A DNA stretch of 15,496 bases from Halolacustris sp051744345 (GTDB lineage Bacteria > Actinomycetota > Humimicrobiia > Humimicrobiales > Humimicrobiaceae): NCBI GenBank assembly GCA_051744345.1, contig JBNJCW010000048.1, positions 1-15,496 on the forward strand, written 5' to 3'. Both the position numbers and the translations under genes were made by a program. The notes beneath the pieces were generated by a model. It was not told where the DNA came from, did no database searches, and saw nothing but the letters and a program-made list of their open reading frames with translations. Shown here piece by piece: positions 7,211-14,535 of the stretch (positions within the stretch are counted from its first letter, which is position 1; each line of letters starts with the position of its first letter).

Positions 7211-7522
7211 ATGGATAATTTTTTAAGGAAATTAAACCGCATATTTGCTTACCTGCTCTTGCCCCTGTTTATATTGCTGATGGTTACCGGATACAGGCAG
7301 GTGGGCTACTTTACTTTTCTAACCAGGGGCATGGCAAATGCCCTTCACCAGATCTATATAAATATAAGTTTTCTGGTTCTCTTTACCGCCCATGCCCTTA
7401 TCAGCATAAGGTTTGCCCTGGCCAGAAACAGGGTTAAGGGCCTCTACCTGGATATATTGCTTCTGGTAACAGGTGTAGTGTTTATAGGCGGTTTTGCATA
7501 TTTTGCATTAGCATTAAGATGA
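7211..7522 (+). CDS. Small three-helix membrane protein, possible heme-bearing partner of the Mo-fold protein
   Basis: This protein of about 103 residues has three predicted transmembrane helices (about residues 10-28, 45-67, 78-100). It carries His in LHQIYINISF and in the second helix (LFTAHALISIRFAL), with a basic loop RNRVKG. The layout resembles DUF4405/cytochrome-b-like membrane domains in which such His residues bind heme, but a short sequence allows only a tentative call. The start may be ATG 7211 or GTG 7208; both directly follow the stop of the decayed upstream gene and no strong ribosome site is seen. Its TGA overlaps the ATG of the Mo-fold protein (ATGA), so the two are translationally coupled. 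By analogy with the MsrQ/MsrP pair it may pass electrons to or from that protein; this is inference. Confidence 0.72.
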   Translation: MDNFLRKLNRIFAYLLLPLFILLMVTGYRQVGYFTFLTRGMANALHQIYINISFLVLFTAHALISIRFALARNRVKGLYLDILLLVTGVVFIGGFAYFALALR

Positions 7523-8697
7523 GAAAAAAAATAATTTATAACACTATAATCATACTTGTTATTGCAGGCCTGGTGGTATTCCTCGGATACTTTATAGTAG
7601 ATAATGAGCTGCAAAAAAGGAGAGAGGACGTACAGGTTTTTGTGCCTGAAGATATAGATATTGACCAGATCGAAGATGATTTTGAATTTGCAGAGACCAT
7701 ACCCCAGTACAATATGATGTTTGCCGGACAGGTGGCAGAAAGTGAAATAACCTTTACCCAGCTTCTGCAAAAATACAGCCACCTGACAGAAACAAGGACC
7801 GTGCGGGGCATACGGTCTGACGGAGAACAGGTGGAGGTAGAGTACACGGGCATAAGGCTGGCCAATGTACTGGAAGATCTTGCTATTGAAGAAGAAGCTG
7901 CGTATGTGATTGTGTATGCCACAGACCTCTATGCAGCAGACTTTACCTTGGATGAGCTGAAAGACTCGTACCTGGTATGGAAAAAGGAAGGCCAGTATAT
8001 GAATCCTACCCAGGATGGAGTAATAAAGATTGTCCAGGATGACGGGCTTACCAGCAAATGGATTAAAAACCCGGTATTTTTTAGTTTTACTGCTGTTTTT
8101 AAGGATATGGTTTCTGAGGCGGACCGTATCGACGCAGAGTGGCTGGAGTTTGCTTCGGAACAAAGCATGTTCACCCTTTCCATAGGCATGGTGCCCCAGA
8201 TAGATCAAAATGACTGGCAGCTGGTTATAGAAGGGCTGGTGGATAACCCTATCACCTTGGATTATGAGGAGTTGAGGGGGATGGAACAGGAATCTGTCTA
8301 TGCTACTTTGGAGACCATCTCTAATCCCCCGGGAGGGCAGCTGATAGGAAATGCGGTATGGACCGGCGTACCTTTTATACAGTTAATGGACCTGGTACAG
8401 TACAGGGAAGAGGCGCTTGAAGCAGTATTTTATTGCCAGGATGGTTATTCTACCAGTATAACTGTTGAAGAAGCAAAACAGCCGGGGGTGATGCTGGCCT
8501 ACCAGATGAACGGCAGGGCCCTGGCAGATGAACATGGTTTCCCCGCCAGGATGGTAATTCCTTCCAAGTACGGAATGAAATGGGCCAAGTGGATTAACCG
8601 GATTGAATTCGTGGATTATGACTACAAGGGGTACTGGGAGAGCAGGGGCTGGTCTGACTATGCGGGCAGGGACCGGCCGGATGTCAGGTTTGACTGA
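7519..8697 (+). CDS. Membrane-anchored sulfite-oxidase-fold (molybdopterin-binding) protein lacking the usual Mo-ligand Cys
   Basis: The 392-residue protein has an N-terminal signal-anchor (about residues 5-27) and two related domains. The first (about 68-200) is a diverged copy (VEYTGIRLANVLEDLAI, YATDLYAADFTLDEL). The second (about 230-375) is a clear oxidoreductase molybdopterin-binding domain (ISNPPGGQLIGNAVWTGVP, DGYSTSITVEEA, HGFPARMVIPSKYGMKWAKW). In this subfamily the molybdenum-binding cysteine normally sits just before ISN-x-x-GG (usually Leu-x-Cys-Ile-Ser-Asn). Here the codon is ACC, giving T266. The only nearby Cys is C306 in FYCQDGY. Either the protein has changed chemistry, C306 substitutes, or it has lost Mo catalysis. 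It is predicted to face the outside. It is coupled by ATGA overlap to the small membrane protein upstream. The substrate is unknown. Confidence 0.88.
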   Translation: MRKKIIYNTIIILVIAGLVVFLGYFIVDNELQKRREDVQVFVPEDIDIDQIEDDFEFAETIPQYNMMFAGQVAESEITFTQLLQKYSHLTETRTVRGIRSDGEQVEVEYTGIRLANVLEDLAIEEEAAYVIVYATDLYAADFTLDELKDSYLVWKKEGQYMNPTQDGVIKIVQDDGLTSKWIKNPVFFSFTAVFKDMVSEADRIDAEWLEFASEQSMFTLSIGMVPQIDQNDWQLVIEGLVDNPITLDYEELRGMEQESVYATLETISNPPGGQLIGNAVWTGVPFIQLMDLVQYREEALEAVFYCQDGYSTSITVEEAKQPGVMLAYQMNGRALADEHGFPARMVIPSKYGMKWAKWINRIEFVDYDYKGYWESRGWSDYAGRDRPDVRFD

Positions 8698-8777
8698 GAA
8701 CCTTTAATCCTGCAGCAGAACGCTCCTCCAAAGTTTCTTAAATCATTTTATATATTAAGGCATAAGATCGGCACCAT

Positions 8778-9350
8778 TCAGTCAAGCTGTATGGTTGCCT
8801 TTGACCTGGCGGTATGTTTTGCATCAAAGTCTGTACTGCGGTCGTTTACGGCCATTATAATGGCATACTGGCTGCCCGGTTCCAGTTTCTTATCATACTC
8901 ATCGCCGGAGTCCAGGGGTATTGCAAACTCAAAGCTTGTACCGCTTGCTGCATATTCAATCATATCATCGGTGCCTCCCAGCTCAGTATCCGGCTGGTGG
9001 GCAAAATTGGCTGTTCCGTAGTCATCCCTTGCCTTTGCTTGCCCATCTTCAATAGCTAAGAATATGATATTTGCACCCTTCATGGCAAACTCCGGGTCAA
9101 AACCGACCGACAGCCACCCCTCCGTTTCGGTCTCTATGCCCATATAAAGGTTATCGCTGTCATTGTACCAGTAGAGGGTAAGGCCTGTAGTGCTGTCAGT
9201 AATGGTATAGCGGTATTCATTTTCCTCTATTGTCCCATCTGTTTTTATTTCCCCTGCGGCAGAAGCCGGCTGTTGCTCCTGTCCTGTACAGCCGGCTAGG
9301 ACTATGGCCAATACAAAAGGTATTAAAATGATGTATACATATTTATACAT
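8778..9350 (-). CDS. DOMON-domain lipoprotein, probable extracytoplasmic heme-b binding protein
   Basis: The 190-residue protein starts with a lipoprotein signal ending in the lipobox LAGC (lipidated C21), then a short linker and a DOMON domain (about residues 35-190). Typical DOMON features are visible: the W-x-SVGFDP strand, MKGANI, a Tyr- and Asp-rich middle, EFAIPLDSGD and the closing AVND...H-x-AR...I-x-L. M90 (in AMKGAN) and H179 (in KHTARS) sit at the positions used as axial heme-b ligands in cellobiose-dehydrogenase-type DOMON domains, so heme binding is likely. It would act in electron transfer or sensing at the outer face of the membrane. It converges with the Mo-fold gene (80 bases between) and is transcribed divergently from the oxidative-stress genes. 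The ATG follows GAGG with good spacing. Confidence 0.85.
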   Translation of the reverse strand: MYKYVYIILIPFVLAIVLAGCTGQEQQPASAAGEIKTDGTIEENEYRYTITDSTTGLTLYWYNDSDNLYMGIETETEGWLSVGFDPEFAMKGANIIFLAIEDGQAKARDDYGTANFAHQPDTELGGTDDMIEYAASGTSFEFAIPLDSGDEYDKKLEPGSQYAIIMAVNDRSTDFDAKHTARSKATIQLD

Positions 9351-9396
9351 TATAGTTCCTCTATATTATTTTAGTTTTAAAATACCATAATTTAAT

Positions 9397-9412
9397 TCTG
9401 ATTGTAATCAGA
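9397..9412. promoter_or_regulatory. Perfect 16-bp palindrome in the DOMON lipoprotein promoter region
   Basis: TCTGATTGTAATCAGA has perfect 7-base arms around GT. The core TGAT-N4-ATCA resembles Crp/Fnr-family sites. On the minus strand it lies between a possible -35 (TTGTCT) and an A+T-rich -10 region of the lipoprotein gene, where a bound protein would affect transcription. The regulator is unknown. Confidence 0.45.
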
Positions 9413-9439
9413 CAAATATTAGAAATATAATAGTAGGTG

Positions 9440-9468
9440 TTGACTTGTTGAAAGCTTATTGATATAGT
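9440..9468 (+). promoter_or_regulatory. Sigma-A-type promoter of the oxidative-stress genes
   Basis: TTGACT (9440-9445) and TATAGT (9463-9468) are separated by exactly 17 bases, each with one mismatch to consensus. Transcription would begin near 9475, leaving a leader of about 110 nt before the peroxiredoxin ATG. Confidence 0.7.
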
Positions 9469-9479
9469 AGTGATTACTA
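9465..9479. promoter_or_regulatory. Candidate PerR/Fur-type operator over the -10 box
   Basis: TAGTAGTGATTACTA is a 15-bp 7-1-7 inverted repeat (six of seven positions per arm symmetric), the geometry of PerR and Fur boxes (TTATAATnATTATAA). It overlaps the -10 box and expected start site. Binding would repress the peroxiredoxin, desulfoferrodoxin and ferritin genes, the kind of genes PerR controls in anaerobic Bacillota. No perR gene is in the window. Confidence 0.5.
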
Positions 9480-9586
9480 AATAATAATATTTATTAATGT
9501 ATTAAATTGATGCCGGTTCCGTATCATTAGTTTCTTATAACCTTTTACAGGTTAATGTCCGAATATAATAAGAGAAGGAGAAAAGA

Positions 9587-10234
9587 ATGGAAGATAGAAT
9601 GCCTCTAATCGGGGACGTATTGCCGGAAATGGAGGTAGCAACCACTCATGGGAAAATGTCTTTGCCGGTGGATTATGCAGGAAAATGGTTTATACTGTTC
9701 AGTCATCCTGCAGATTTTACCCCGGTATGCACCACTGAATTTGTCGCATTCCAGAGAAGGTATGATGAGTTTAGAAAACTTAATTGTGAGCTTATCGGCC
9801 TTAGCATAGACCAGGTTTTTTCCCACATAAAGTGGGTGCAGTGGATAAAGGAAAACCTTGATGTGGCAATACAGTTTCCGGTGATAGCTGATGATACCGG
9901 AAGGGTGGCTAAAAAGCTGGGCCTCATCCATCCCGGGAAGGGAACAACTACTGTCAGGGCGGTGCTGATTGTTGACCCGCACAGCAAAATCAGGGCCATA
10001 CTTTATTATCCCCAGGAACTGGGAAGGAACATGGACGAGATTTTAAGGATGGTGAAAGGATTCCAGGTAGCAGAGAAAAACGGAGTGGCCATACCTGCAA
10101 ACTGGCCTAACAATGAATTGGTAGGCGATGAAGTAATCATACCTCCTCCTACCGATGAAAAAACTGCAAATGAGAGAATAAAGTCCAAGAAATACGAATG
10201 TTTTGACTGGTGGTTTTGCCACAGAAAGGTATAG
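9587..10234 (+). CDS. Peroxiredoxin of the Prx6/AhpC-TSA family
   Basis: The 215-residue cytoplasmic thiol peroxidase reduces H2O2 and organic hydroperoxides. The active-site motif is PADFTPVCTTEF with peroxidatic C48, supported by T45 and R124. The length, the conserved IPANWPNN stretch and the long C-terminal arm place it in the Prx6 group. The arm ends in YECFDWWFCHRKV, whose C205 and C211 are candidate resolving cysteines, as in archaeal and anaerobe two-cysteine Prx6 proteins. AAGGAG lies 6 bases before the ATG. It is the first gene of the stress run, 8 bases upstream of the superoxide reductase whose product (H2O2) it would remove. The electron donor is not encoded nearby. Confidence 0.95.
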   Translation: MEDRMPLIGDVLPEMEVATTHGKMSLPVDYAGKWFILFSHPADFTPVCTTEFVAFQRRYDEFRKLNCELIGLSIDQVFSHIKWVQWIKENLDVAIQFPVIADDTGRVAKKLGLIHPGKGTTTVRAVLIVDPHSKIRAILYYPQELGRNMDEILRMVKGFQVAEKNGVAIPANWPNNELVGDEVIIPPPTDEKTANERIKSKKYECFDWWFCHRKV

Positions 10235-10242
10235 GGATTGTT

Positions 10243-10626
10243 ATGACTGAGAAAAAACAAATCTATAAATGCGAGGTATGCGGGAATATAGTGGAAGTAC
10301 TTCATACCGGCAAAGGTGAATTGGTATGCTGCGAACAGCCCATGAAGCTGTATAAGGAAAACACTGTAGATGCAGCTAAGGAAAAACATGTACCGGTGAT
10401 AGAAGGAGGCAGCGGCCGGATTAAGGTTAAGGTAGGAAGCGTTGCTCATCCCATGGAAGAATCCCATTATATTGAATGGATAGAATTAATAGACTCAGAT
10501 AAGGGGTGCAGGCAATTCCTGAAACCGGGGCAAGCACCTGAGGCTGAATTTTATTCACAGGATAAAAATATATACGCAAGGGAATATTGCAATAAACATG
10601 GATTATGGAAAGGAGAGTCAGAATGA
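10243..10626 (+). CDS. dfx: Desulfoferrodoxin (Dx-type, class I superoxide reductase)
   Basis: The 127-residue enzyme reduces superoxide to H2O2 in the cytoplasm without making O2. The N-terminal desulforedoxin domain has its FeCys4 site at C10, C13, C29 and C30. The catalytic site II has H49, H69, H75, H119 and C116, with E47-K48 beside the open coordination site. All residues match the canonical numbering exactly. The start at 10243 (MTEKKQIYKCEVCG) gives the standard length and is preferred over in-frame codons upstream that overlap the peroxiredoxin. Its TGA overlaps the ferritin ATG (ATGA). Electrons usually come from rubredoxin, which is not seen here. Confidence 0.97.
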   Translation: MTEKKQIYKCEVCGNIVEVLHTGKGELVCCEQPMKLYKENTVDAAKEKHVPVIEGGSGRIKVKVGSVAHPMEESHYIEWIELIDSDKGCRQFLKPGQAPEAEFYSQDKNIYAREYCNKHGLWKGESE

Positions 10627-11141
10627 TCAGTAAAAAACTTGAGGGTGCAATCAATGAACAGATTAATGCAGAGCTTTTTTCATCCTACCTTTACCTTTCG
10701 ATGAGTGCTTATTTTGAGTCTGTAAACCTTCCGGGGTTTGCAAACTGGATGAAGATTCAGGCGCAGGAAGAGCTCTTCCATGCAATGAAGTTCTTTGATT
10801 TTGTAAATGAAAGAGGAGGCAAGGTTGAGCTTAAAGACATAAAGGCTTCCCAGTGGCAGTGGGAGACGCCGCTGGAAGTTTTTGAGCATGTGTACAGCCA
10901 TGAGCAAAAAGTTACCGGCCTTATAAACAACCTGGTAGAAATGGCTGTAGGGGAAAAGGACCATGCCACTAATAACTTTTTGCAGTGGTATGTGGCCGAG
11001 CAGGTTGAAGAGGAAGCTACTGCTAACGGAATTGTCCAGAAGCTTAAGCTGATGGGCGATAGCGGCAATGCCCTGTTTATGATAGACCAGGAGCTGGGGA
11101 AAAGGGTATACACCCCTCCTGCTTCAGGTCCTGAAGAATAA
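10623..11141 (+). CDS. ftnA: Ferritin (FtnA-type, non-heme)
   Basis: The 172-residue protein is an iron-storage ferritin forming a 24-subunit shell. Ferroxidase residues sit at standard positions: E17, Y24, E50, H53, E94, Q127 and E130. The ATG at 10623 overlaps the stop of desulfoferrodoxin and lies 6-7 bases after AAGGAGAG, which decides the start over an upstream in-frame GTG or ATG. Storing Fe(II) alongside superoxide and peroxide removal limits Fenton chemistry, and the coupling shows the two are made together. The E130-containing site C region marks it as a ferritin rather than Dps or bacterioferritin; no heme-binding Met is evident. Confidence 0.96.
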   Translation: MISKKLEGAINEQINAELFSSYLYLSMSAYFESVNLPGFANWMKIQAQEELFHAMKFFDFVNERGGKVELKDIKASQWQWETPLEVFEHVYSHEQKVTGLINNLVEMAVGEKDHATNNFLQWYVAEQVEEEATANGIVQKLKLMGDSGNALFMIDQELGKRVYTPPASGPEE

Positions 11142-11173
11142 GGGTTTTAAAAATTTGGAAAAAAGATATATAT

Positions 11174-11207
11174 TTATAATCGCACCCCCAAAAGGGTGCG
11201 ATTATAA
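11174..11207. terminator. Strong intergenic hairpin between ferritin and flavodiiron genes
   Basis: TTATAATCGCACCC (11174-11187) and GGGTGCGATTATAA (11194-11207) are perfect 14-base complements around a CCAAAA loop. No clear T tract follows on the plus strand, so it may be a partial terminator, an attenuator or an mRNA-stabilising hairpin that sets different levels for the genes before and after it. Confidence 0.5.
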
Positions 11208-11236
11208 TTGCCAAGGATAGTTGTAAGGAGGCACCT

Positions 11237-12412
11237 ATGAGCGAAAAAATACTGGATGGCTTATTTTATGTAGGGGCAAGGGATCCGGAGAGGAGGCTTT
11301 TTGATGAGCTTATCCCCCTGCCTGACGGAACCACCTATAATTCATACCTCATAAAGGGAGAGGATAAAACTGCATTGATAGATACTGTAGACCCGGCCAA
11401 AACAGAGATTCTTGTAAATAATTTGGACCAGCTGGGGATAAAGGAAATAGATTATATAATATCCAATCATGCAGAGCAGGACCATTCCGGTTCCCTGCCG
11501 GACATGCTGGAAAAATATCCCCGGGCAAAGGTGGTAACCAATGAAAAATGCAAAGGAATGCTTAAAGACCTGCTGCATCTGGAAGAAGAGGATTTCTTAA
11601 CCGTAAAAGACAAAGACAGCCTTTCCTTGGGGCAGAGGACCCTGGAATTTATAATCGCCCCCTGGGTACACTGGCCCGAGACCATGTTTACCTACCTTAA
11701 GGAAGACAGGGTACTTTTTCCCTGTGATTTTCTGGGCTCGCACTACTCTTCAGAAGAATTGTATGTACAGGACCAAAAATCTACCTACAGGAATGCAAAG
11801 AGGTATTATGCGGAAATAATGATGCCTTTTGCCAATATGGCCAAGAAACACCTTGAAAAGATCTCCGGGATGGATATTGATATGATAGCTCCCAGCCATG
11901 GGCAGATTTATAAAGATTATGGCTTCATTCTGGATGCATACAGGGACTGGACATCGAATAGTGTTAAAAATGAGGTGGTCCTGGCTTATGTATCCATGCA
12001 CGGAAGCACGAAAAATATGGCGGATTATCTGGCCCAGAGGTTAGGCAGCCAGAAAATAGGGGTTAAAACCTTCAACCTTACCGAGACAGACCTTGGAGAA
12101 CTTGCCATGGCTTTGGTAGATGCTGCCACGGTTGTCCTGGCCACCCCAACAGTGCTTGCCGGCCCGCACCCGGCGGCGGTTTATGCTGCCTACCTGCTTA
12201 AGGCATTAAGGCCCAAAACCAGGTATGTGTCCCTGATAGGCTCTTACGGCTGGGGAGGAAAGACCGCAGAGGTTATATCCGAACTCCTTTCTTCACTGAA
12301 AGCTGAAATTATCGAGCCGGTACTGGTTAAGGGGCTTGCCCGGGATGATGATTACGGATTGCTGGACAAACTCTCAGAAACCATAGCCAAAAAGCATTCT
12401 AAATTAAGCTAG
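11237..12412 (+). CDS. fprA: Flavodiiron protein (class A, FprA-like), O2/NO reductase
   Basis: The 391-residue soluble enzyme reduces O2 to water (or NO to N2O) with electrons from rubredoxin or F420H2, depending on the organism. The N-terminal metallo-beta-lactamase domain (about 1-245) carries the diiron ligands H78-x-E80-x-D82-H83, H145, D164 and H221. The C-terminal flavodoxin domain (about 246-391) has the FMN phosphate loop SMHGSTKNMA starting at S252, and the GSYGWGG stretch. No extra domain follows, so it is class A. A strong AAGGAGG lies just before the ATG. A perfect hairpin separates it from ferritin, so it may be co-transcribed at a different level. The TIGR02757 gene begins one base after its stop. 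Confidence 0.96.
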   Translation: MSEKILDGLFYVGARDPERRLFDELIPLPDGTTYNSYLIKGEDKTALIDTVDPAKTEILVNNLDQLGIKEIDYIISNHAEQDHSGSLPDMLEKYPRAKVVTNEKCKGMLKDLLHLEEEDFLTVKDKDSLSLGQRTLEFIIAPWVHWPETMFTYLKEDRVLFPCDFLGSHYSSEELYVQDQKSTYRNAKRYYAEIMMPFANMAKKHLEKISGMDIDMIAPSHGQIYKDYGFILDAYRDWTSNSVKNEVVLAYVSMHGSTKNMADYLAQRLGSQKIGVKTFNLTETDLGELAMALVDAATVVLATPTVLAGPHPAAVYAAYLLKALRPKTRYVSLIGSYGWGGKTAEVISELLSSLKAEIIEPVLVKGLARDDDYGLLDKLSETIAKKHSKLS

Positions 12413-12413
12413 G

Positions 12414-13178
12414 ATGGTTACCGCAGAAAGGCTGGAAAAACTTTATAACCGGTACAATGACCGGATACATGTAAGCCCTGACCCCCTTCAGTTTTTATAT
12501 GATTATCCCTGGATCCGGGACCGGGAAATTGCAGGCCTAATTGCTTCCTCCCTGGCTTATGGGAGGGTAGCCCAGATAATTAAAAGCGTGTCCCTGGTGC
12601 TGGAGAGGATAGGGCCCCAACCCCGTGATTTTTTACTAAAAACAGATGAACCTGAACTTGGGCAGATGTTTTCTGATTTCAGGCACCGGTTTACAGAAGG
12701 AAGCCAGCTTGGGTTCCTTCTGTGCTGTATCAGGAATGCGGTTAAGAGATACGGTTCACTCAATGAGTGTTTCCTGGCGGGTTACAGGGAGGATGATGAG
12801 AACATACTTGCTTCGGTTAAGGATTTTATCAGCCGACTTACCTGCAAACCGCAGGGTTTCTGCAACAGCCTGTTTCCGGACGCAGCTGGAAAAAGTGCGT
12901 TGAAGAGGTTTAACCTTTACCTAAGATGGATGGTCCGAAAAGACAGGGTAGACCCCGGCGGCTGGGAAGGGATAGAAGCATCCAAACTGATAATTCCCCT
13001 GGATACCCATATGCACAGGATTTCACTCAAACTTCAACTGACTGCCAGAAAACAGGCGGATATGAAGACTGCGCTGGAGGTTACCCGGGCCTTCGGCAAA
13101 TTTTGCCCCAAAGACCCGGTAAAATATGATTTCGCTCTGACCAGGCTGGGAATTAAAAATTGCGGGTATATATTTTAA
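12414..13178 (+). CDS. TIGR02757 (DUF2400) family protein of unknown function
   Basis: The 254-residue predicted soluble protein matches the TIGR02757/DUF2400 family. It has the N-terminal DPLQFLYDYP and IASSLAYGRV segments, the SLFP-x5-SALKRFNLYLRWMVR region and the hallmark PLDTHMHRIS near residue 195, plus TRAF-x5-CPKDPVKYDFALTRLGI. The fold is mostly helical; parts recall helix-hairpin-helix DNA glycosylases, but no function is established. Length is normal for the family. The ATG follows the flavodiiron stop by one base and has no separate strong ribosome site, suggesting translational coupling. Its place at the end of an O2/ROS gene run hints at a role in oxidative damage, which is inference. 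Confidence 0.9.
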   Translation: MVTAERLEKLYNRYNDRIHVSPDPLQFLYDYPWIRDREIAGLIASSLAYGRVAQIIKSVSLVLERIGPQPRDFLLKTDEPELGQMFSDFRHRFTEGSQLGFLLCCIRNAVKRYGSLNECFLAGYREDDENILASVKDFISRLTCKPQGFCNSLFPDAAGKSALKRFNLYLRWMVRKDRVDPGGWEGIEASKLIIPLDTHMHRISLKLQLTARKQADMKTALEVTRAFGKFCPKDPVKYDFALTRLGIKNCGYIF

Positions 13179-13239
13179 TTCAATCCTTTTGCATTTATAT
13201 GTATAATAGAAAAAATTACAATAACAGTGGGGAGTATCT

Positions 13240-14511
13240 ATGAAAAGAAGGCTAAAAAAATCTTTGGCCTATGCTGCGGTTTTTTTGTCTGTACTGCTTC
13301 TGGCAGGAATGCTGGCCCCGGTTGCCCTGGATGCAGGCAATGCCGAACAGGTGCAGTCTTTTGTATCCAGGTTCTATGTGCACTGTCTGGGCAGACAGCC
13401 TGATCACAATGGGCTTAACGCATGGGTAAACAGGCTGATGACCGGAGCCAAAACCGGGGAAGATGTGGCCAAAGACTTTGTTTTAAGCGAGGAATTTGTT
13501 TCAAAAAACTATAATAATTCTCAGTTCGTCACTATTTTATACCGGGCATTTTTTAACCGTGAGCCTGATTCATACGGCATGAATGCCTGGCTGTCAAGGA
13601 TGGCTGGCGGCCAGAGCAGAAGCCAGGTGCTGGATGGTTTCCTCAGCTCCAAAGAATTCGCCAAGCTGTGCTCTTCTTATGGTATTACCCCTTATGCCGG
13701 CTCCAGTGAAATAACCACAGTATCCAACAGCACGGGAACAGCTTCAAGCTTTAGCAGCGGAAACAAGGTTAACTTTATGCTGTGGGGTGACGACAGTTCA
13801 TCTGACCGGCCGGGAGGCAGGGTCAGCGGAAGGACTGATATAAATATATTTGTACACATAAATCTGGATACAGGAAAGGCAATACTGGTACCCATTCCCA
13901 GGGATACCTGGGCTGCAATACCGGGGTACAGCAAGCAGAAAATCAATGCTGCCAATGCTATTGGAGGCCCGGACCTGGCGGTAAGAACTTTTGAGCAGTT
14001 TACCGGAATTCCTATCGATTTTTATGTGATTACAGACTTTGACGGCTATAAAGCCCTCATAGATTACCTGGGAGGGGTTACCACCACCGTAGAGGAAAAA
14101 ATTGCAGACAGTTTCTCCGGCTGTTATCTTGAACCAGGAACCCACAGCCTGAACGGTACCCAGGCGCTGGCTTTGGCCAGGGCAAGGAAAGGAAGGACCC
14201 TTTACGGCGGAGGTGCATATGCCCGGGAAAAACAGTCGGCAATGCTTCTGGCAGACCTGCTTTTCCAGAAAAGAAGCATTGTAAATGCCGGCAACCTGGC
14301 TGGTTTCCTTAACACCGTAAGGCAGTATGTATGGACCAATATATCCGTAAACCAGGCTTCAAAGGTCCTGCCCGTACTTCTCTCCATGGGCAGGGGAGAT
14401 GTGAGCATAGAAACTTTCAATTCCTGGCCCCAGTATTTTGGGAAATCAAGTGCTGTCGGCTATAATGAAGCAGAAAAGAACCGGTTCTTCCAATGGGTTT
14501 CGAATCAGTAA
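13240..14511 (+). CDS. DUF4214-LytR/CpsA/Psr fusion, secreted cell-wall glycopolymer transferase-like protein
   Basis: The 423-residue protein has an N-terminal signal or anchor helix (about 8-30), two DUF4214 repeats (about 38-90 and 93-145; FYVHCLGRQPDHNGLNAWVN and LYRAFFNREPDSYGMNAWLS), a Ser/Thr-rich linker, and an LCP domain (about 178-345). LCP enzymes transfer glycopolymers from polyprenyl phosphate onto peptidoglycan. Recognisable LCP points are R198-T-D200, PRD (R221, D222), INAANA-x-GG, TGIPIDFYV-x-TDF, LNG-x-QAL-x-ARARK and R329 in AYAREKQ. The usual acidic residues just before this last Arg are replaced by GGG, so activity is uncertain. GGGGAG precedes the ATG, and a TATAAT lies at 13202-13207 with a poor -35. 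The DUF4214 repeats may bind the wall or S-layer. Confidence 0.85.
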   Translation: MKRRLKKSLAYAAVFLSVLLLAGMLAPVALDAGNAEQVQSFVSRFYVHCLGRQPDHNGLNAWVNRLMTGAKTGEDVAKDFVLSEEFVSKNYNNSQFVTILYRAFFNREPDSYGMNAWLSRMAGGQSRSQVLDGFLSSKEFAKLCSSYGITPYAGSSEITTVSNSTGTASSFSSGNKVNFMLWGDDSSSDRPGGRVSGRTDINIFVHINLDTGKAILVPIPRDTWAAIPGYSKQKINAANAIGGPDLAVRTFEQFTGIPIDFYVITDFDGYKALIDYLGGVTTTVEEKIADSFSGCYLEPGTHSLNGTQALALARARKGRTLYGGGAYAREKQSAMLLADLLFQKRSIVNAGNLAGFLNTVRQYVWTNISVNQASKVLPVLLSMGRGDVSIETFNSWPQYFGKSSAVGYNEAEKNRFFQWVSNQ

Positions 14512-14535
14512 TGACCTTATATAGTTGGCTGGGTT

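Noticed and set aside
7444..8208. Long minus-strand open frame opposite the Mo-fold gene
   Set aside because: The plus strand encodes a signal anchor and recognisable domain motifs; the minus frame has no family likeness.
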